A stretch of 64,000 nt of DNA. It comes from Alteromonadaceae bacterium BrNp21-10 (lineage in GTDB: Bacteria; Pseudomonadota; Gammaproteobacteria; Enterobacterales; Alteromonadaceae). Where the stretch lies: assembly GCA_030418115.1 (NCBI GenBank), contig JAUHQD010000003.1, positions 248,001-312,000 on the forward strand. The letters are read 5' to 3'. The notes below the pieces were generated by a model, which was given only the letters and a program-made list of their open reading frames with translations, was not told the DNA's origin and searched no databases. Below, in pieces: positions 47,843-57,864 of the stretch. Both the position numbers and the translations under genes were made by a program. Each line of letters begins with the position of its first letter. The stretch's first letter is position 1.

Positions 47843-48673
47843 TCAATCTTGTTTTTTAGCCGATTCAATTTGAGTGACTAAATTAGTACCCCAATTACTC
47901 ATTGCTTTACCTAGCCCAGTATAGACTGTTGACAAATATTTAGCCCCCAAGTCTTGCGTATAAAACTTACTGTATTGAGCTAATTCAGCATCACTGATAT
48001 CGCGGTAAATGTAGTAAGAAGTTAACACCATTTGCTGTTCCATGCTTGGCTTCATCATCGCCATCATTTGTTCAAGTTGCGTATCTAATTGCGTTGCTAA
48101 TTCGGTATTCTGTGGATCATTGGCTTTAACCGCGGCGAACATATTTTTGACTAAACCATGGATCATATTCAAGGCTTGTTCGACCATGCCAGACGACTCA
48201 ACAAAGTTGATCACCATTTGGCTACGTTGTTGGGTCGGCGGTGTTGTTTGTAGATCGGCAATATAACGCATTAAGTTTTGTTGAAACTCAGGCTCAGTGG
48301 CTTGTAGCTCGGCATTAATGACTTTCGATGTTAGTTCGGTATTGAGCCAAGCTAATAGTGACTGCACTTCGGCATTAGAAAATTCATTTTTACTATAGGC
48401 TGCCATTATGTTTAGCATGACATCGGTATCTAACGAGGATATTAATATTTTCATCAACGCTGAATGTTCGTCGGTATCTTTTTCGGTTAATGCCATTTGC
48501 TGGCCCATGGCCTGCATTTGTAGCGGTAAGCCTTCGATAGCACGAGTCAGACCAGACTTGTCCATTAGTTGATAAATATCAGCATCACTAATGCTTTCAT
48601 CAGCTAAAACGGTGTTTACACTGAGTATGGCGAATATAAAGATACTGCCAATAAAAGACGTAATTTTTTTCAT
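47843..48673 (-). CDS. DUF2059-domain secreted protein
   Basis: A 276-residue exported protein: signal peptide ending VLAD, then a helical protein with two DUF2059-like patterns, including DIYQLMDKSGLTRAIEGLP and YRDISDAELAQYSKFYTQ DLG (spaced). Many Met/Gln residues. DUF2059 proteins are periplasmic and uncharacterised. It has a strong terminator after it and a ribosome site AGGAACAAT before the ATG; monocistronic. Confidence 0.75.
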   Translation of the reverse strand: MKKITSFIGSIFIFAILSVNTVLADESISDADIYQLMDKSGLTRAIEGLPLQMQAMGQQMALTEKDTDEHSALMKILISSLDTDVMLNIMAAYSKNEFSNAEVQSLLAWLNTELTSKVINAELQATEPEFQQNLMRYIADLQTTPPTQQRSQMVINFVESSGMVEQALNMIHGLVKNMFAAVKANDPQNTELATQLDTQLEQMMAMMKPSMEQQMVLTSYYIYRDISDAELAQYSKFYTQDLGAKYLSTVYTGLGKAMSNWGTNLVTQIESAKKQD

Positions 48674-48877
48674 ATTGTTCCTCGTTTGTAAGTGGGTACT
48701 TCATAAAAAATTATAGAGGGAACAAATGAAGACAGATTGCTGTGATTGGAGTCCGTTATCAATTTATCGTTCAGCTATCCCTGCTGTGAGCAGATTACTA
48801 TTGGTATTAGGGAAAGTCTAACAATAACAAGCGCTGTAAAAAAACACAGCAGATATTAACAGCCTTTAGGTCGATAT

Positions 48878-49687
48878 TTACCAGTTAATTATATCCAGTG
48901 CGTCATTAAAAGAGGGATCGGCGACGGCTTCATGGACAACTGCATAGGCACGTCTGTGAATGGTTAAATCGGTGAATTGTTGTGCCTCTAGCAGTTTCTG
49001 AAACTCTGATACTGCACTATCGTTGCCGTATCGGGTTGCGCTAGTGAGTACTAAGTTAGCATGCATGTTTAGACTAGCTTCTCGCCGCTCTGTGAGTAAC
49101 TGATTAGTGAGGGTTGGGCTAACATAGAAACTGCCATCAAAAGATAAATAATTTTTAAAATAAGGATCTTCGCCATCTTCCAATAGTAGCGCTAAGCCCA
49201 CAAATAAGCCGCCATAGGAAGTGCCGGATAACGTGCGTCGCTGCGCATCAATAGCGTATTGGCTTTCAATCTCAGGGATCAGTTCCGAAATTAAAAATTG
49301 ATAATAATCACGAGCACCTGGAAGTAAATAATCGGTAGCTCGACGATCATTTGGTCCTTGCTCAATGGCGATTAAAATAATGTTCAAGCCCTTCTTCTCA
49401 ATGGCTTGAGCAAAGCCATTAAAAATCCATTGCCCATCCGTGGCATAGATTATCGCCGTCGGTTCGTTATTGTTCTGGTAATGAGGGGGGAGATAAATAT
49501 GTAATGGATAATCAATATGGGTAATAGCAGATTGAAATACTTGATGTTTAACAGTGCCTTTATAGAGATAAGTTGGTGTGGTTTGAGGATTATCTGTGGC
49601 TGTTGGGGGCTTTACGGGTAAAGAGTTTTCACTGCATCCATACAGGGTTAAAACTAGTGCTATTATCCATAACCGCAGAGTAATCAT
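48878..49687 (-). CDS. Esterase-like alpha/beta-hydrolase lipoprotein
   Basis: A 269-residue lipoprotein (LYGC lipobox, Cys18) with an alpha/beta-hydrolase fold of the enterochelin-esterase/esterase-D type (PF00756). TAIIYATDGQWIF and LSGTSYGGLFVGLAL carry the beta-strand start and the G-x-S-x-G-G nucleophile elbow; a late His in VHEAVADP could complete the triad. Substrate unknown; siderophore genes are not adjacent. It lies downstream of the Cache chemoreceptor gene on the same strand, 74 bp away. Confidence 0.8.
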   Translation of the reverse strand: MITLRLWIIALVLTLYGCSENSLPVKPPTATDNPQTTPTYLYKGTVKHQVFQSAITHIDYPLHIYLPPHYQNNNEPTAIIYATDGQWIFNGFAQAIEKKGLNIILIAIEQGPNDRRATDYLLPGARDYYQFLISELIPEIESQYAIDAQRRTLSGTSYGGLFVGLALLLEDGEDPYFKNYLSFDGSFYVSPTLTNQLLTERREASLNMHANLVLTSATRYGNDSAVSEFQKLLEAQQFTDLTIHRRAYAVVHEAVADPSFNDALDIINW

Positions 49688-49761
49688 TAAGTATCCTAGA
49701 TTGTTATTGGACTATCCTAAAGTGTTAAACTTGCCCGCCCAAAAAATGAAAGGGCTAGTTA

Positions 49762-51390
49762 TTATAATTTGAATTCACCGATTAGGTGGTTTAATTCATC
49801 ACTTAATTCCAGTAATTCAAGTTCTGATGTACGTGCTTTATCAAACTGTTGATAGGTAAGTTCGGTAGCTTCAACAATATTCTGTATCGATTGATTAATT
49901 ACCTTAGATACCTGACTTTGTTCCTCTGAGGCACTCGCTGCTTGGCTTATAATCAGGGCAATGTTGTCTATTTCTTTTACTACCGATGTTAATGATTCAG
50001 CTCCTTGTAAAGCGCTAGCTGAAGCTTTGGTGGTTAATTCTGTACCGCTATTCATGGCTGTCACAGCTCGCGAACCACTGGTACTTACGGATTCTATCAT
50101 TTTGCGAATTTCTTCTGTTGAATCTTGAGTTTTAGCCGCGAGAGTGCGAACTTCGTCGGCAACTACGGCAAAACCACGGCCTTGTTCACCAGCGCGAGCG
50201 GACTCGATTGCAGCATTTAATGCTAGCAAGTTGGTTTGATCTGCAATACCGCTAATTACTTCTAATATTTTGGAAATGGCCTGACTATCGTCGGCGAGGT
50301 GCTGAATAATAGTCGAGGTGCTATCAATTTCACTGGATAATCGTTGCACCAAATCGGACGTTTGTACCACCACATTTTTTCCCGCATTCGCTGCGGCTTC
50401 GGCCTGACAAACAAAGGTCGCAGATTGCTCAGCGCTTTTGGCAATATTGACTGATGCGCAGAACATTTCATTCATTGCCGTCTCGACAGCGGATGATTCA
50501 CGGCGTTGTGCTTCGATGGCAGAAAAACTTTCTGCAAACGCGCTTTTCAACTGGTCAGTGGTTGCATTAAGTTGATTGGTGGAATCTTTGACTTTGAGTA
50601 GCAGTTCACGCATTTTTTGCGTGAAATTATTAAAATGATCGGCCAAATAAGATAATTCATCATTACCTTCTACTGGCAGTTTCTTGGTTAAATCTCCTTG
50701 ACCAGAGGCAATAGCTTCCAAAGCTGTTACAACATCGGTAATAGGCCGATTGATCGACTGGCTAATTAAGTATGCCAAACTGCCTACCACGGCAATCACA
50801 AAGATGCTGATGGATAACAAAATTTTTGCAAAGTGCCAAAAGGTGGTGTGAACGTCATCTAAATACACACCGGAACCGACTATCCAGCCCCAAGGAGCGA
50901 AGCCTTTCACATAAGATATTTTATCAACGGGCTCATCAGTGCCAGGAAAGGGCCACATGTAGGCCACTGAACCTTCGCCACGGTCACGCACCACATTGAC
51001 CATTTCGACAAATAAAGCCTTACCTTCTGGATCTTTAAATCCACTGATATCTTGACCATTTAGGGATGGCTTGGTGGGGTGGGAAATCATTTTTGGGTGC
51101 ATATCATTGACCCAAAAATAATTATTACCGTCGTACCTGAGGTTGTTAATACCTTCAATGGCTAGTTGTTTGGCGTTTTCTTCGCTAATGTCACCCTGCT
51201 GATAGGCCTTATACTGTTTTTCAATAACCGTATATGCTGTTTCAACCAACATTCTCGTGTTGTCGGTCTTACTGTTGCTGAGCGCCTGCTCAAGCTGCCA
51301 AAGGGAAACCCCAAGTGATACGGATAGGCCAATAAAAACAACTAACAGTTGGATGAGTAGACGGCGACTTATGGATATGTTTCTTAACAT
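49762..51390 (-). CDS. Methyl-accepting chemotaxis protein with a single Cache domain
   Basis: A 542-residue receptor: N-terminal membrane helix ([18 protein letters not shown]), a periplasmic single Cache (sCache_2) domain ([16 protein letters not shown] and [19 protein letters not shown]), a second membrane helix, HAMP and the signalling domain ([20 protein letters not shown]). Such domains bind small organic acids. The frame extends 22 codons upstream (start 51456), but MLRNISISR fits the usual beginning of these receptors. Ribosome site is weak at either start. It is divergent from the DUF6491-like pseudogene. Confidence 0.88.
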   Translation of the reverse strand: MLRNISISRRLLIQLLVVFIGLSVSLGVSLWQLEQALSNSKTDNTRMLVETAYTVIEKQYKAYQQGDISEENAKQLAIEGINNLRYDGNNYFWVNDMHPKMISHPTKPSLNGQDISGFKDPEGKALFVEMVNVVRDRGEGSVAYMWPFPGTDEPVDKISYVKGFAPWGWIVGSGVYLDDVHTTFWHFAKILLSISIFVIAVVGSLAYLISQSINRPITDVVTALEAIASGQGDLTKKLPVEGNDELSYLADHFNNFTQKMRELLLKVKDSTNQLNATTDQLKSAFAESFSAIEAQRRESSAVETAMNEMFCASVNIAKSAEQSATFVCQAEAAANAGKNVVVQTSDLVQRLSSEIDSTSTIIQHLADDSQAISKILEVISGIADQTNLLALNAAIESARAGEQGRGFAVVADEVRTLAAKTQDSTEEIRKMIESVSTSGSRAVTAMNSGTELTTKASASALQGAESLTSVVKEIDNIALIISQAASASEEQSQVSKVINQSIQNIVEATELTYQQFDKARTSELELLELSDELNHLIGEFKL

Positions 51391-51751
51391 CAAAAAACCA
51401 ATTAATAGAAAGGAATGATATTTTTTGTCTGCTAGAAATGGCACTCCATTTTGCATTTCACTTTATATATTAATTGTTAAAGCATGCAGACGAAAATTCG
51501 AAGAATTGATTATACCCACTTTCGTCCACTCTAAAATGAAATGATGGCTCGGCTAAAGTAAAAACGAAAAAAGATTAAGGAATGTTAATATTTTGTAACG
51601 TTATAATGAGTTGGCATATTGGTTTCAGTTTTGGTCAGTAATGACTCATCTACTAATGAGGATAATTTTCGAAGTACTACAGGATATCGCTCAGTGATGA
51701 TGCTTTAAATAGGCTCAAGCATTATTAGATTAATCTGCGAAGAAGTGATAC

Positions 51752-52055
51752 ATGACTAACTGGTTATTCACTGCAATAGATTGCGTGCATAATGGTGGTT
51801 ATGCGCTTCCTACAGCATTTCTTGCTGGAGTCTACGGACAATTGTAAGGATTTAGAGTTCGCAAAAAGGGTATTTCTGCTCACGACAGAAGAAAACACAG
51901 TGCAAATGGGATTGGATAAAATAGTTCCGGCGGGTGAAAATTCTACACCTTGTAAGGTGTCTAATATTTTTAAGTTATATCAAGTTCAATATGAAGTAAT
52001 AGCGCGTTTAGAAAAAAGAATAAATCCCACTTATAGATACGCATTCTCAGAGTGA
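51752..52055 (+). pseudogene. Frameshifted relative of the DUF6491-like lipoprotein
   Basis: Two frames together match the lipoprotein at 34436. The first (51752-51787) reads NWLFTAIDCVHN, aligning to its LWDYMILDNQHV; after a shift near 51788 the second reads RFLQHFLLESTDNCKDLEFA, aligning to RNKKSYMVELEESCKNMVFA, then C-x-V-x-x-I-F-K-L. The lipoprotein signal peptide is absent and stops precede the first part. It is therefore a truncated, frame-shifted copy. Like the intact gene, it lies beside a chemoreceptor gene. Confidence 0.65.
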
Positions 52056-52084
52056 TAAGTAATAACCCTTATTACAGGGGGGGG

Positions 52085-53539
52085 TTAGTTTCGAGTGATG
52101 GTCATTTTATTCCACAAATTCTGAAATTTTGCTTGTTCGAAATAATGATAAGGATGCCAACAGCGGGGCAATAGATCTTGGTCTTTGCGCTCTTCAAAAT
52201 TAGACACTAACTGCTTAAGTATTTCTAACAGCCGTTCTTTCTTCACCACTTGTAGCGCTTTGCGCGCTGGCGGGAAATATAAATTGTAATTTTTACTGAT
52301 CACGCAGTCATTGCCTCGGGCATGATATTCCATATTACGAGTCACCTTGCGGCAGATCGGTTCATCTTGTTTATTCGGGTACAGTCGGGAAACAATGGCG
52401 TATTCAAAGCGGTCAATATCTCGTAGTTCAAATTCTTTAGGGATATAGGACAGTCCAAATCCTTGAGGGAACAAACCGGTAATTTGTAATAGCGCTTCGG
52501 TAGCGGTAGTACTAAATAGTTTTTTCTCGGCGCCGCTGCGCAGCATCATTGCTACTTTAGGAATATATTCAATGGCCTGATTGCTTTTGGTGCTGAGGAC
52601 AACCGAAGTATACACCTGCGGGATCTTTAACACATTGCCAATGCCATTTTTGGGATTAACCGCATTTTTAATAAGTTTCAGGGTGAAGTCGAGTTTGGCT
52701 TGTTCATTTTTGTAAAAACTCTGGCGTTCACTTTTGGAATTCCCCACATAATTCGGCATACCAATACCATCAGTAATAAAAGCCAGTCCTTGTTGGTAAG
52801 TCAGTTTGAGTAAGTTCACACGATCAACAGGATCTAATACTCTGAATTCATCTTCATTGCCGCTTTCGCCAAACAAAATACGTTGGGCATCGGGGTGCAT
52901 CCGACCAATATCCTGTGCTAACGCCGCCATTAGCATGGGTATTTTGACTTCTAAATCAAATCGAGTGTATTTGGCACCGTCGCCGCTGCTTTCTGCCGGA
53001 TCGACCAGGCGACTAGTGACAAAAGTGTCAATGACATTATCGTTGACGAGGAGTTGATCCAGTAAGCGCAACGACAGTACTGCTTTATATAAATGCTTGG
53101 AAAACATATTTTGTAGCGGTACTTTTCGCCCTTGTTCTGGGGTCATCATAAACAAGGTACCTAATAATTTAGCGGATTTTAACTGGGTTTCTTGGTTGTT
53201 CTCATCTTCACTAAGAGCGAGTATCTCCAGACAAATTTGTTGTAAATGTTGTTGACGTTCTAAGCGTCGTAAAAGTTGATCTTGTTCGAATTTTTTTAAG
53301 GTCTTATTTTGAGTTTCTAAATAGGCTTCGATTTTGGCTTGTTTTTTACCCTCTTCGCTGCCGAGAGATTTTTTAGTGGTGTTGATTTGATGTTGTAGTT
53401 GCAGACGCTGTTCTTCGACTTTCGCTTGTTTCTTAAAATATTCCTCGGCCATCTCATATAACGAATCGGCTAGTACAGAGCGCCCATGGATTTTGGTCAC
53501 TAGCGTTTTCACACTGCGTACATAATTGGACTCTTTCAC
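52085..53539 (-). CDS. Conserved-looking protein of unknown function (HD-like motif)
   Basis: A 484-residue soluble protein without signal peptide or membrane helix. Residues about 30-110 are a highly charged coiled coil (Gln/Lys/Glu rich). The middle part, about 190-260, contains MLMAALAQDIGRMHPDAQRI, which resembles the HDIGK core of HD/HD-GYP domains but lacks the first His, so it would be a degenerate or non-catalytic version. The C-terminal third is basic. I do not recognise the family. It is encoded after the Tat protein at 53735 on the same strand with a 195-bp gap, so its link to that cluster is uncertain. Confidence 0.7.
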   Translation of the reverse strand: MKESNYVRSVKTLVTKIHGRSVLADSLYEMAEEYFKKQAKVEEQRLQLQHQINTTKKSLGSEEGKKQAKIEAYLETQNKTLKKFEQDQLLRRLERQQHLQQICLEILALSEDENNQETQLKSAKLLGTLFMMTPEQGRKVPLQNMFSKHLYKAVLSLRLLDQLLVNDNVIDTFVTSRLVDPAESSGDGAKYTRFDLEVKIPMLMAALAQDIGRMHPDAQRILFGESGNEDEFRVLDPVDRVNLLKLTYQQGLAFITDGIGMPNYVGNSKSERQSFYKNEQAKLDFTLKLIKNAVNPKNGIGNVLKIPQVYTSVVLSTKSNQAIEYIPKVAMMLRSGAEKKLFSTTATEALLQITGLFPQGFGLSYIPKEFELRDIDRFEYAIVSRLYPNKQDEPICRKVTRNMEYHARGNDCVISKNYNLYFPPARKALQVVKKERLLEILKQLVSNFEERKDQDLLPRCWHPYHYFEQAKFQNLWNKMTITRN

Positions 53540-53734
53540 CAGAGAGGGGACCTTTTGTAATTCAAACGCGGCTATAGCTTAAGAATACTCTTAGCGCGTG
53601 AAAGATAAAATATTGATATTAGTACAAAATAACAGAAACGGTGGATGCAGGTAAAGAGATCACCGCCCTGAATTGAGTAAGACGGTGGCGTGGTTATCGC
53701 ATTGTCATTATTTCAGAGTGAAGTGGGTTATCAA

Positions 53735-55333
53735 TTACAGTATGCCATTCACTATTGGTTCAAAGGCCGTCAGGCTATCCATTAACGCCGCATTACCTAA
53801 ACCGTGTTGAGGAAAAGTACTGGCAAACTGACCTTGTTGCCCATGGAGTGCCATGTAATTAAGTAGCACTGTATCCACTAACAAGTTGACGTTATTTGCT
53901 GCAGGTGATGACGCAGTTTCTACCGAAGCATCGCTGCGCATATAACCAATTTGCTGATGCATGGCTTGTTGTTCTGGGCTAGCGCCGAGCAATTGAATCG
54001 TGCCGTTCGGGTTGTACACCATAAAAAACGATGCCGCAGTGGAGGAGTTATCACCGGTCCATACTCCTTTGCCACGGCCGTTAACCGAGTCATCTATCAT
54101 GCCATTGCTGGCCACCGAGCCATCACTACAGACATACATCATCAAGGGTAATCCGCGTCTGGCGGCATATTCTAAACAGGCGCCCATACAACGTCCGGCC
54201 CGCAAATCGCGTACTTCGCCGGTAGAGCGATCGCCAGTATGATAATCAAAGCCACCCATAGTGATGGTGCCCGCACCGGCGTAACCGTTAACGACTAATT
54301 TCATTACCGAAGCGGTTTTGCGATACTCGCCATCACTGGCGAATTCTTCGGCGGTAAAAATGCCACCATCGCCAACAATGTCGGTGTCTAATTCTGGATT
54401 CAGTGTCGACGGGTCACCAAAGCGGTCGGCAATATCGGCACTCTTTACGTAACCACAGCGAACCAGATCTTTTACCACATCATCGGCACTTATTTCTGTA
54501 CTCACTCGATTAAGCTTCAAATCACTAATACGCTGGATAGATTCCATCACTGCCACGGAATCGTCTTGGCTTAATAGGCCGATCAGATCCCCGGTATCTA
54601 CCAAGCCGGTGACATCTGATGGGCGGTCAATTTTAGTGGGGCGCGCGCCAGGATCGATCATCATCGCTGGTGCCATGGAATTACCACCGGAATCGGAACT
54701 GCGCGAACCAATTAAGGTTAATAACGAACCATCAGCCCCTGCTTTATTAATGCCGTACATCGGATTATGAGGATTATTGCCGGTGTCGTTTTCTGAGCGT
54801 GCAGGGATTACGGCGCCGTTAATATTAGCTCTATTGGCCGGGGATATACGTTCGAGCATACCCCGTAAAAACGCACTGTCGCTGTGAAAAGCTAAACCTA
54901 ATTCGTTATTAATGAAGTCACTTAATCCGGTTTGTGGATTGCTAATGGCGGGGCTCATGTCCCCGGGTAATCCCAGCTTGCTATAGCCGCCGGTGGTGAG
55001 AAAATCCAGCTGGCCTCCGCGTTTACCTACTAACACATTAGAGCCAGAGATATTGGCGCCGCCGGCCAAATCAAACACAATAAAAGGAATTTTCCCAGCG
55101 CCTTGGGTGGCAATACCACAACTGCTTTTCAGAGCTTCTAAATCCGCGGATAAAGTAGCGTGGGCTTGGCGAGGATTGGCGAACAAGCTCAATACCGAAC
55201 CGCCCATGAGCGTCGCAGCACCGGTACAAAAACCTTGGGCGATAAATTCGCGGCGGGTCATCGGCCGACTATGGTCGTTATGATAGAGCGGGGCATCCAC
55301 ATGCCTAGTTTTATTGCTACGGCGTATTAACAT
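53735..55333 (-). CDS. Tat-exported protein, DUF1501-like
   Basis: A 532-residue protein with a twin-arginine leader: TRREFIAQGF (Arg27-Arg28) then a hydrophobic stretch to AHA. The mature part begins IPFIVFDLAGGANISGSN, similar to the start of DUF1501 proteins, and ends with a conserved FPQHGLGN segment. Relatives in database annotation are often mislabelled as secretion protein GspF, which it does not resemble. Tat export suggests folding or cofactor loading in the cytoplasm. Third gene of a three-gene arm with two CxxCH proteins, 53 bp downstream of the lipoprotein gene. The reaction is unknown. Confidence 0.65.
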   Translation of the reverse strand: MLIRRSNKTRHVDAPLYHNDHSRPMTRREFIAQGFCTGAATLMGGSVLSLFANPRQAHATLSADLEALKSSCGIATQGAGKIPFIVFDLAGGANISGSNVLVGKRGGQLDFLTTGGYSKLGLPGDMSPAISNPQTGLSDFINNELGLAFHSDSAFLRGMLERISPANRANINGAVIPARSENDTGNNPHNPMYGINKAGADGSLLTLIGSRSSDSGGNSMAPAMMIDPGARPTKIDRPSDVTGLVDTGDLIGLLSQDDSVAVMESIQRISDLKLNRVSTEISADDVVKDLVRCGYVKSADIADRFGDPSTLNPELDTDIVGDGGIFTAEEFASDGEYRKTASVMKLVVNGYAGAGTITMGGFDYHTGDRSTGEVRDLRAGRCMGACLEYAARRGLPLMMYVCSDGSVASNGMIDDSVNGRGKGVWTGDNSSTAASFFMVYNPNGTIQLLGASPEQQAMHQQIGYMRSDASVETASSPAANNVNLLVDTVLLNYMALHGQQGQFASTFPQHGLGNAALMDSLTAFEPIVNGIL

Positions 55334-55385
55334 GGGGTTACCTCGGGTATCGGCTTGCTGCTGGTTTGAATATTCATGGCGGTTA

Positions 55386-57863
55386 TCACTGTATTAACAT
55401 CGCAGCGCTGCCTAGAGCGGCGGCACAAGTGCCTTTAACCACGGTGCGAGTGTAAGTGGCATCACAACTGCTGCCACTACCGCATTGAGTTAAACGGTCG
55501 ATTAATGCATTAAGTTCATCGCGCACTGCTTGTTGTTGCGGCTGACTAACGAGTTCGCTACCTAAGGTGCGATTCACTAAAGGGTCGAGGATCAGGTTTC
55601 TATCCTGAGACTCAAAAGCACTATTTGCAGCTTCACTAAAATCAAAGCCGTTAAAGTAACTGCTACGTAAGTTAGTGTTTTCCACTAATTGGTCACAGTA
55701 CTTGATCGCAAGTTGGGTGATCGCCATTTGATTGGCCGCCACAAAACTGTTGAGTGCGGTTACTGTCGGTAGTTGTTGTTGCAAAGCCTGATAGGTACTC
55801 TGTACTTGCGAGTTGGTTTGCGGCACATCGGTAATAGCCGACATCGAGGCATTTATTTCAGCAAAGTTGCGCATGCCAATACGCGCTTGGGGGGCTAAAT
55901 CTTGTGGACTTGCCGGTGTTGGCGGTTCGGCTTCTACCCGCACATTAGATTGATCATGTAGTTGCTCAAAGGTTAGGAAAAATTCATCCAATGACGGGCC
56001 TTTTTCCAGAGCAATTAAAGCACCAAGGCGTGATAACGATTGGCCACTGCCGTTGATGTAAGCACTATTATTCAGGCTGACATTCAGATTTTTGAATACT
56101 TGGCCGACATTGGGCTCGCGACCGTTAATGCCAATGCGCATGCCTGCCAATGGTATGGACTGTAAGGCATTACTAAAATCGCTACTGTCATCATTGAGAT
56201 TAATAAAAAACGGATCACTAAATAAGTAGCTGTAATTATCAAACTGGCTGACTTCGAGCACCACATAGCTTTGTGGTACATCGATAATCTCGCCGATGCC
56301 AAATAGTAGGAAGAATTTTTGACCAACGCCAACATCAAAGTTTTGTGCGATTTGTTCACCGCTAAGCACGCGGTTATGGATGGCGACCATTCTAAAGGTG
56401 CCGGCCCAAGGAATATCGCCGGAGACCTCATTACCTAGCACTAAGGCGAAGCTATCATCCCATTCATTAAGATTACCAATGTCAGTGCTATCGCTATCGC
56501 CAGTGAATTGGCCGTTGACGTAAATCTGTCTACCGTTAACCGGATCAAAATTCACCACTACATGTTGTAAGGATGATTGTAAATCCTCATCGGCGGTGGA
56601 TAGCGCTGGTTGGCCATTGCTATCTGTGGTGCTGCTACGATGTAAAAAATTGTAGTTGTATAGAGTTTGCCCCAAGGTGAAGTTACGGGATTGACTGCCC
56701 CCCGAGTAACTGACAATCCGAGCTGGACCTTCTTGGGTGACATTAGCGGGGATAACCCAAGCTTCAATGGCATATTCGCCGGTGGCGGTAATTAAATCAT
56801 GGAGTTTTTTACTATTCGTGGTGGAGCCCTGGGCTTTACCATTTTGTAACTGAATACCCCAGCCGCCAACCCAACTGACATCGCCATTTAAAGTTAAGTC
56901 GAGTGCAGGCTCAACACCGCTGGTATCAAAGGCGGTGACGCCACTACCGGTTTTAAATTCCCATTTGGCAATCACCGCGCTTTCAAAACGGCCACCACCG
57001 CTAGCTAAGGTGCCATCGGTGAGGGTGAGCGCATGGCTACTGATAATATCGTCGGCCAACTGGGTTACATCGATAGCATCGGCAATAGTTTGAATCGCAG
57101 CAGCCATATCTGCCGCATTGCTGTTGCAATCACTCCAACAATTGTGAAATTCACTGGCTAAACGCACCACTAAACGGGAATTAAAGGGCTGGTCTAAATC
57201 TATTTTATCTTTGGCCGCGGTATAGGCTTCGGCGACGTTGCTACTAGCAATGTAGGGAGCAATGGGGATAGTCGCGGTGTTGTTATGGCAACCTGCACAA
57301 TAGGTATGTAATAAAGGATAAAGGTTATCGGCGAACAGGCTGCTATCGTCTGGTAAGTTTTTACTAGACCCAGGGACTTTGGCTTGCGGTGCCTGTAATT
57401 GGATCACATTGCCTTGCTGCTCAGTGCCAACCCAGTTGTTGATCCAAGTGATCATAATATCGGCACAAGCTTGGTTACTGGTTAGCCAGCAATGATGGCC
57501 GCCACTGACTTTACTCACTAGGGTTGATTGCGAAGGATCGGATAAATTGACCAACGGATTGGCGGCGGCATAAGCCTGATTAATATCATCATTACGCACA
57601 AATTGCGGTGATTGCCCTTGTTGCACATGACATTCGCCACAGCGGTTGGTAGGAGCAATGTTATCCCAAAGCGCTAATTTAAATTGTTGCACATCTTCGG
57701 TGACAGCTGCTGGACCAGAATAGGTAATTGGTCCAGTGTCTACCGGCGGCGGAGTGGGAGTTGCCACTACTTCTGTTTTACCGCCACCACAGGCGGTTAA
57801 TAGGCTAAGCGCCAAGCTAAAGCCCAAGGTGCGAAACGATAATTTGTTAGAAAGTGTCAACAT
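55386..57863 (-). CDS. Lipoprotein with duplicated CxxCH modules and LamG-like domain
   Basis: An 825-residue lipoprotein (LLTAC, Cys25). Two similar modules follow: CGECH (75-79) with HHCW and a later Cys (123-133), and CAGCH (189-193) with HNCWSDC (240-246). Each contains an A-Y-x-x-A, a hydrophobic-acidic L and an S-x-LV pattern between. Residues about 310-520 form a LamG/concanavalin-like domain (WVGGWGIQLQNG, EYAIEAWVIP, FRMVAIHNRVLSGEQIAQNF). The C-terminal 300 residues are Asn/Gln-rich with four late Cys. Likely a haem-binding surface or periplasmic protein. The ATG follows the previous stop by one base, with AAGG ahead; an earlier in-frame start 12 codons upstream is rejected. Confidence 0.7.
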   Translation of the reverse strand: MLTLSNKLSFRTLGFSLALSLLTACGGGKTEVVATPTPPPVDTGPITYSGPAAVTEDVQQFKLALWDNIAPTNRCGECHVQQGQSPQFVRNDDINQAYAAANPLVNLSDPSQSTLVSKVSGGHHCWLTSNQACADIMITWINNWVGTEQQGNVIQLQAPQAKVPGSSKNLPDDSSLFADNLYPLLHTYCAGCHNNTATIPIAPYIASSNVAEAYTAAKDKIDLDQPFNSRLVVRLASEFHNCWSDCNSNAADMAAAIQTIADAIDVTQLADDIISSHALTLTDGTLASGGGRFESAVIAKWEFKTGSGVTAFDTSGVEPALDLTLNGDVSWVGGWGIQLQNGKAQGSTTNSKKLHDLITATGEYAIEAWVIPANVTQEGPARIVSYSGGSQSRNFTLGQTLYNYNFLHRSSTTDSNGQPALSTADEDLQSSLQHVVVNFDPVNGRQIYVNGQFTGDSDSTDIGNLNEWDDSFALVLGNEVSGDIPWAGTFRMVAIHNRVLSGEQIAQNFDVGVGQKFFLLFGIGEIIDVPQSYVVLEVSQFDNYSYLFSDPFFINLNDDSSDFSNALQSIPLAGMRIGINGREPNVGQVFKNLNVSLNNSAYINGSGQSLSRLGALIALEKGPSLDEFFLTFEQLHDQSNVRVEAEPPTPASPQDLAPQARIGMRNFAEINASMSAITDVPQTNSQVQSTYQALQQQLPTVTALNSFVAANQMAITQLAIKYCDQLVENTNLRSSYFNGFDFSEAANSAFESQDRNLILDPLVNRTLGSELVSQPQQQAVRDELNALIDRLTQCGSGSSCDATYTRTVVKGTCAAALGSAAMLIQ

Positions 57864-57864
57864 C

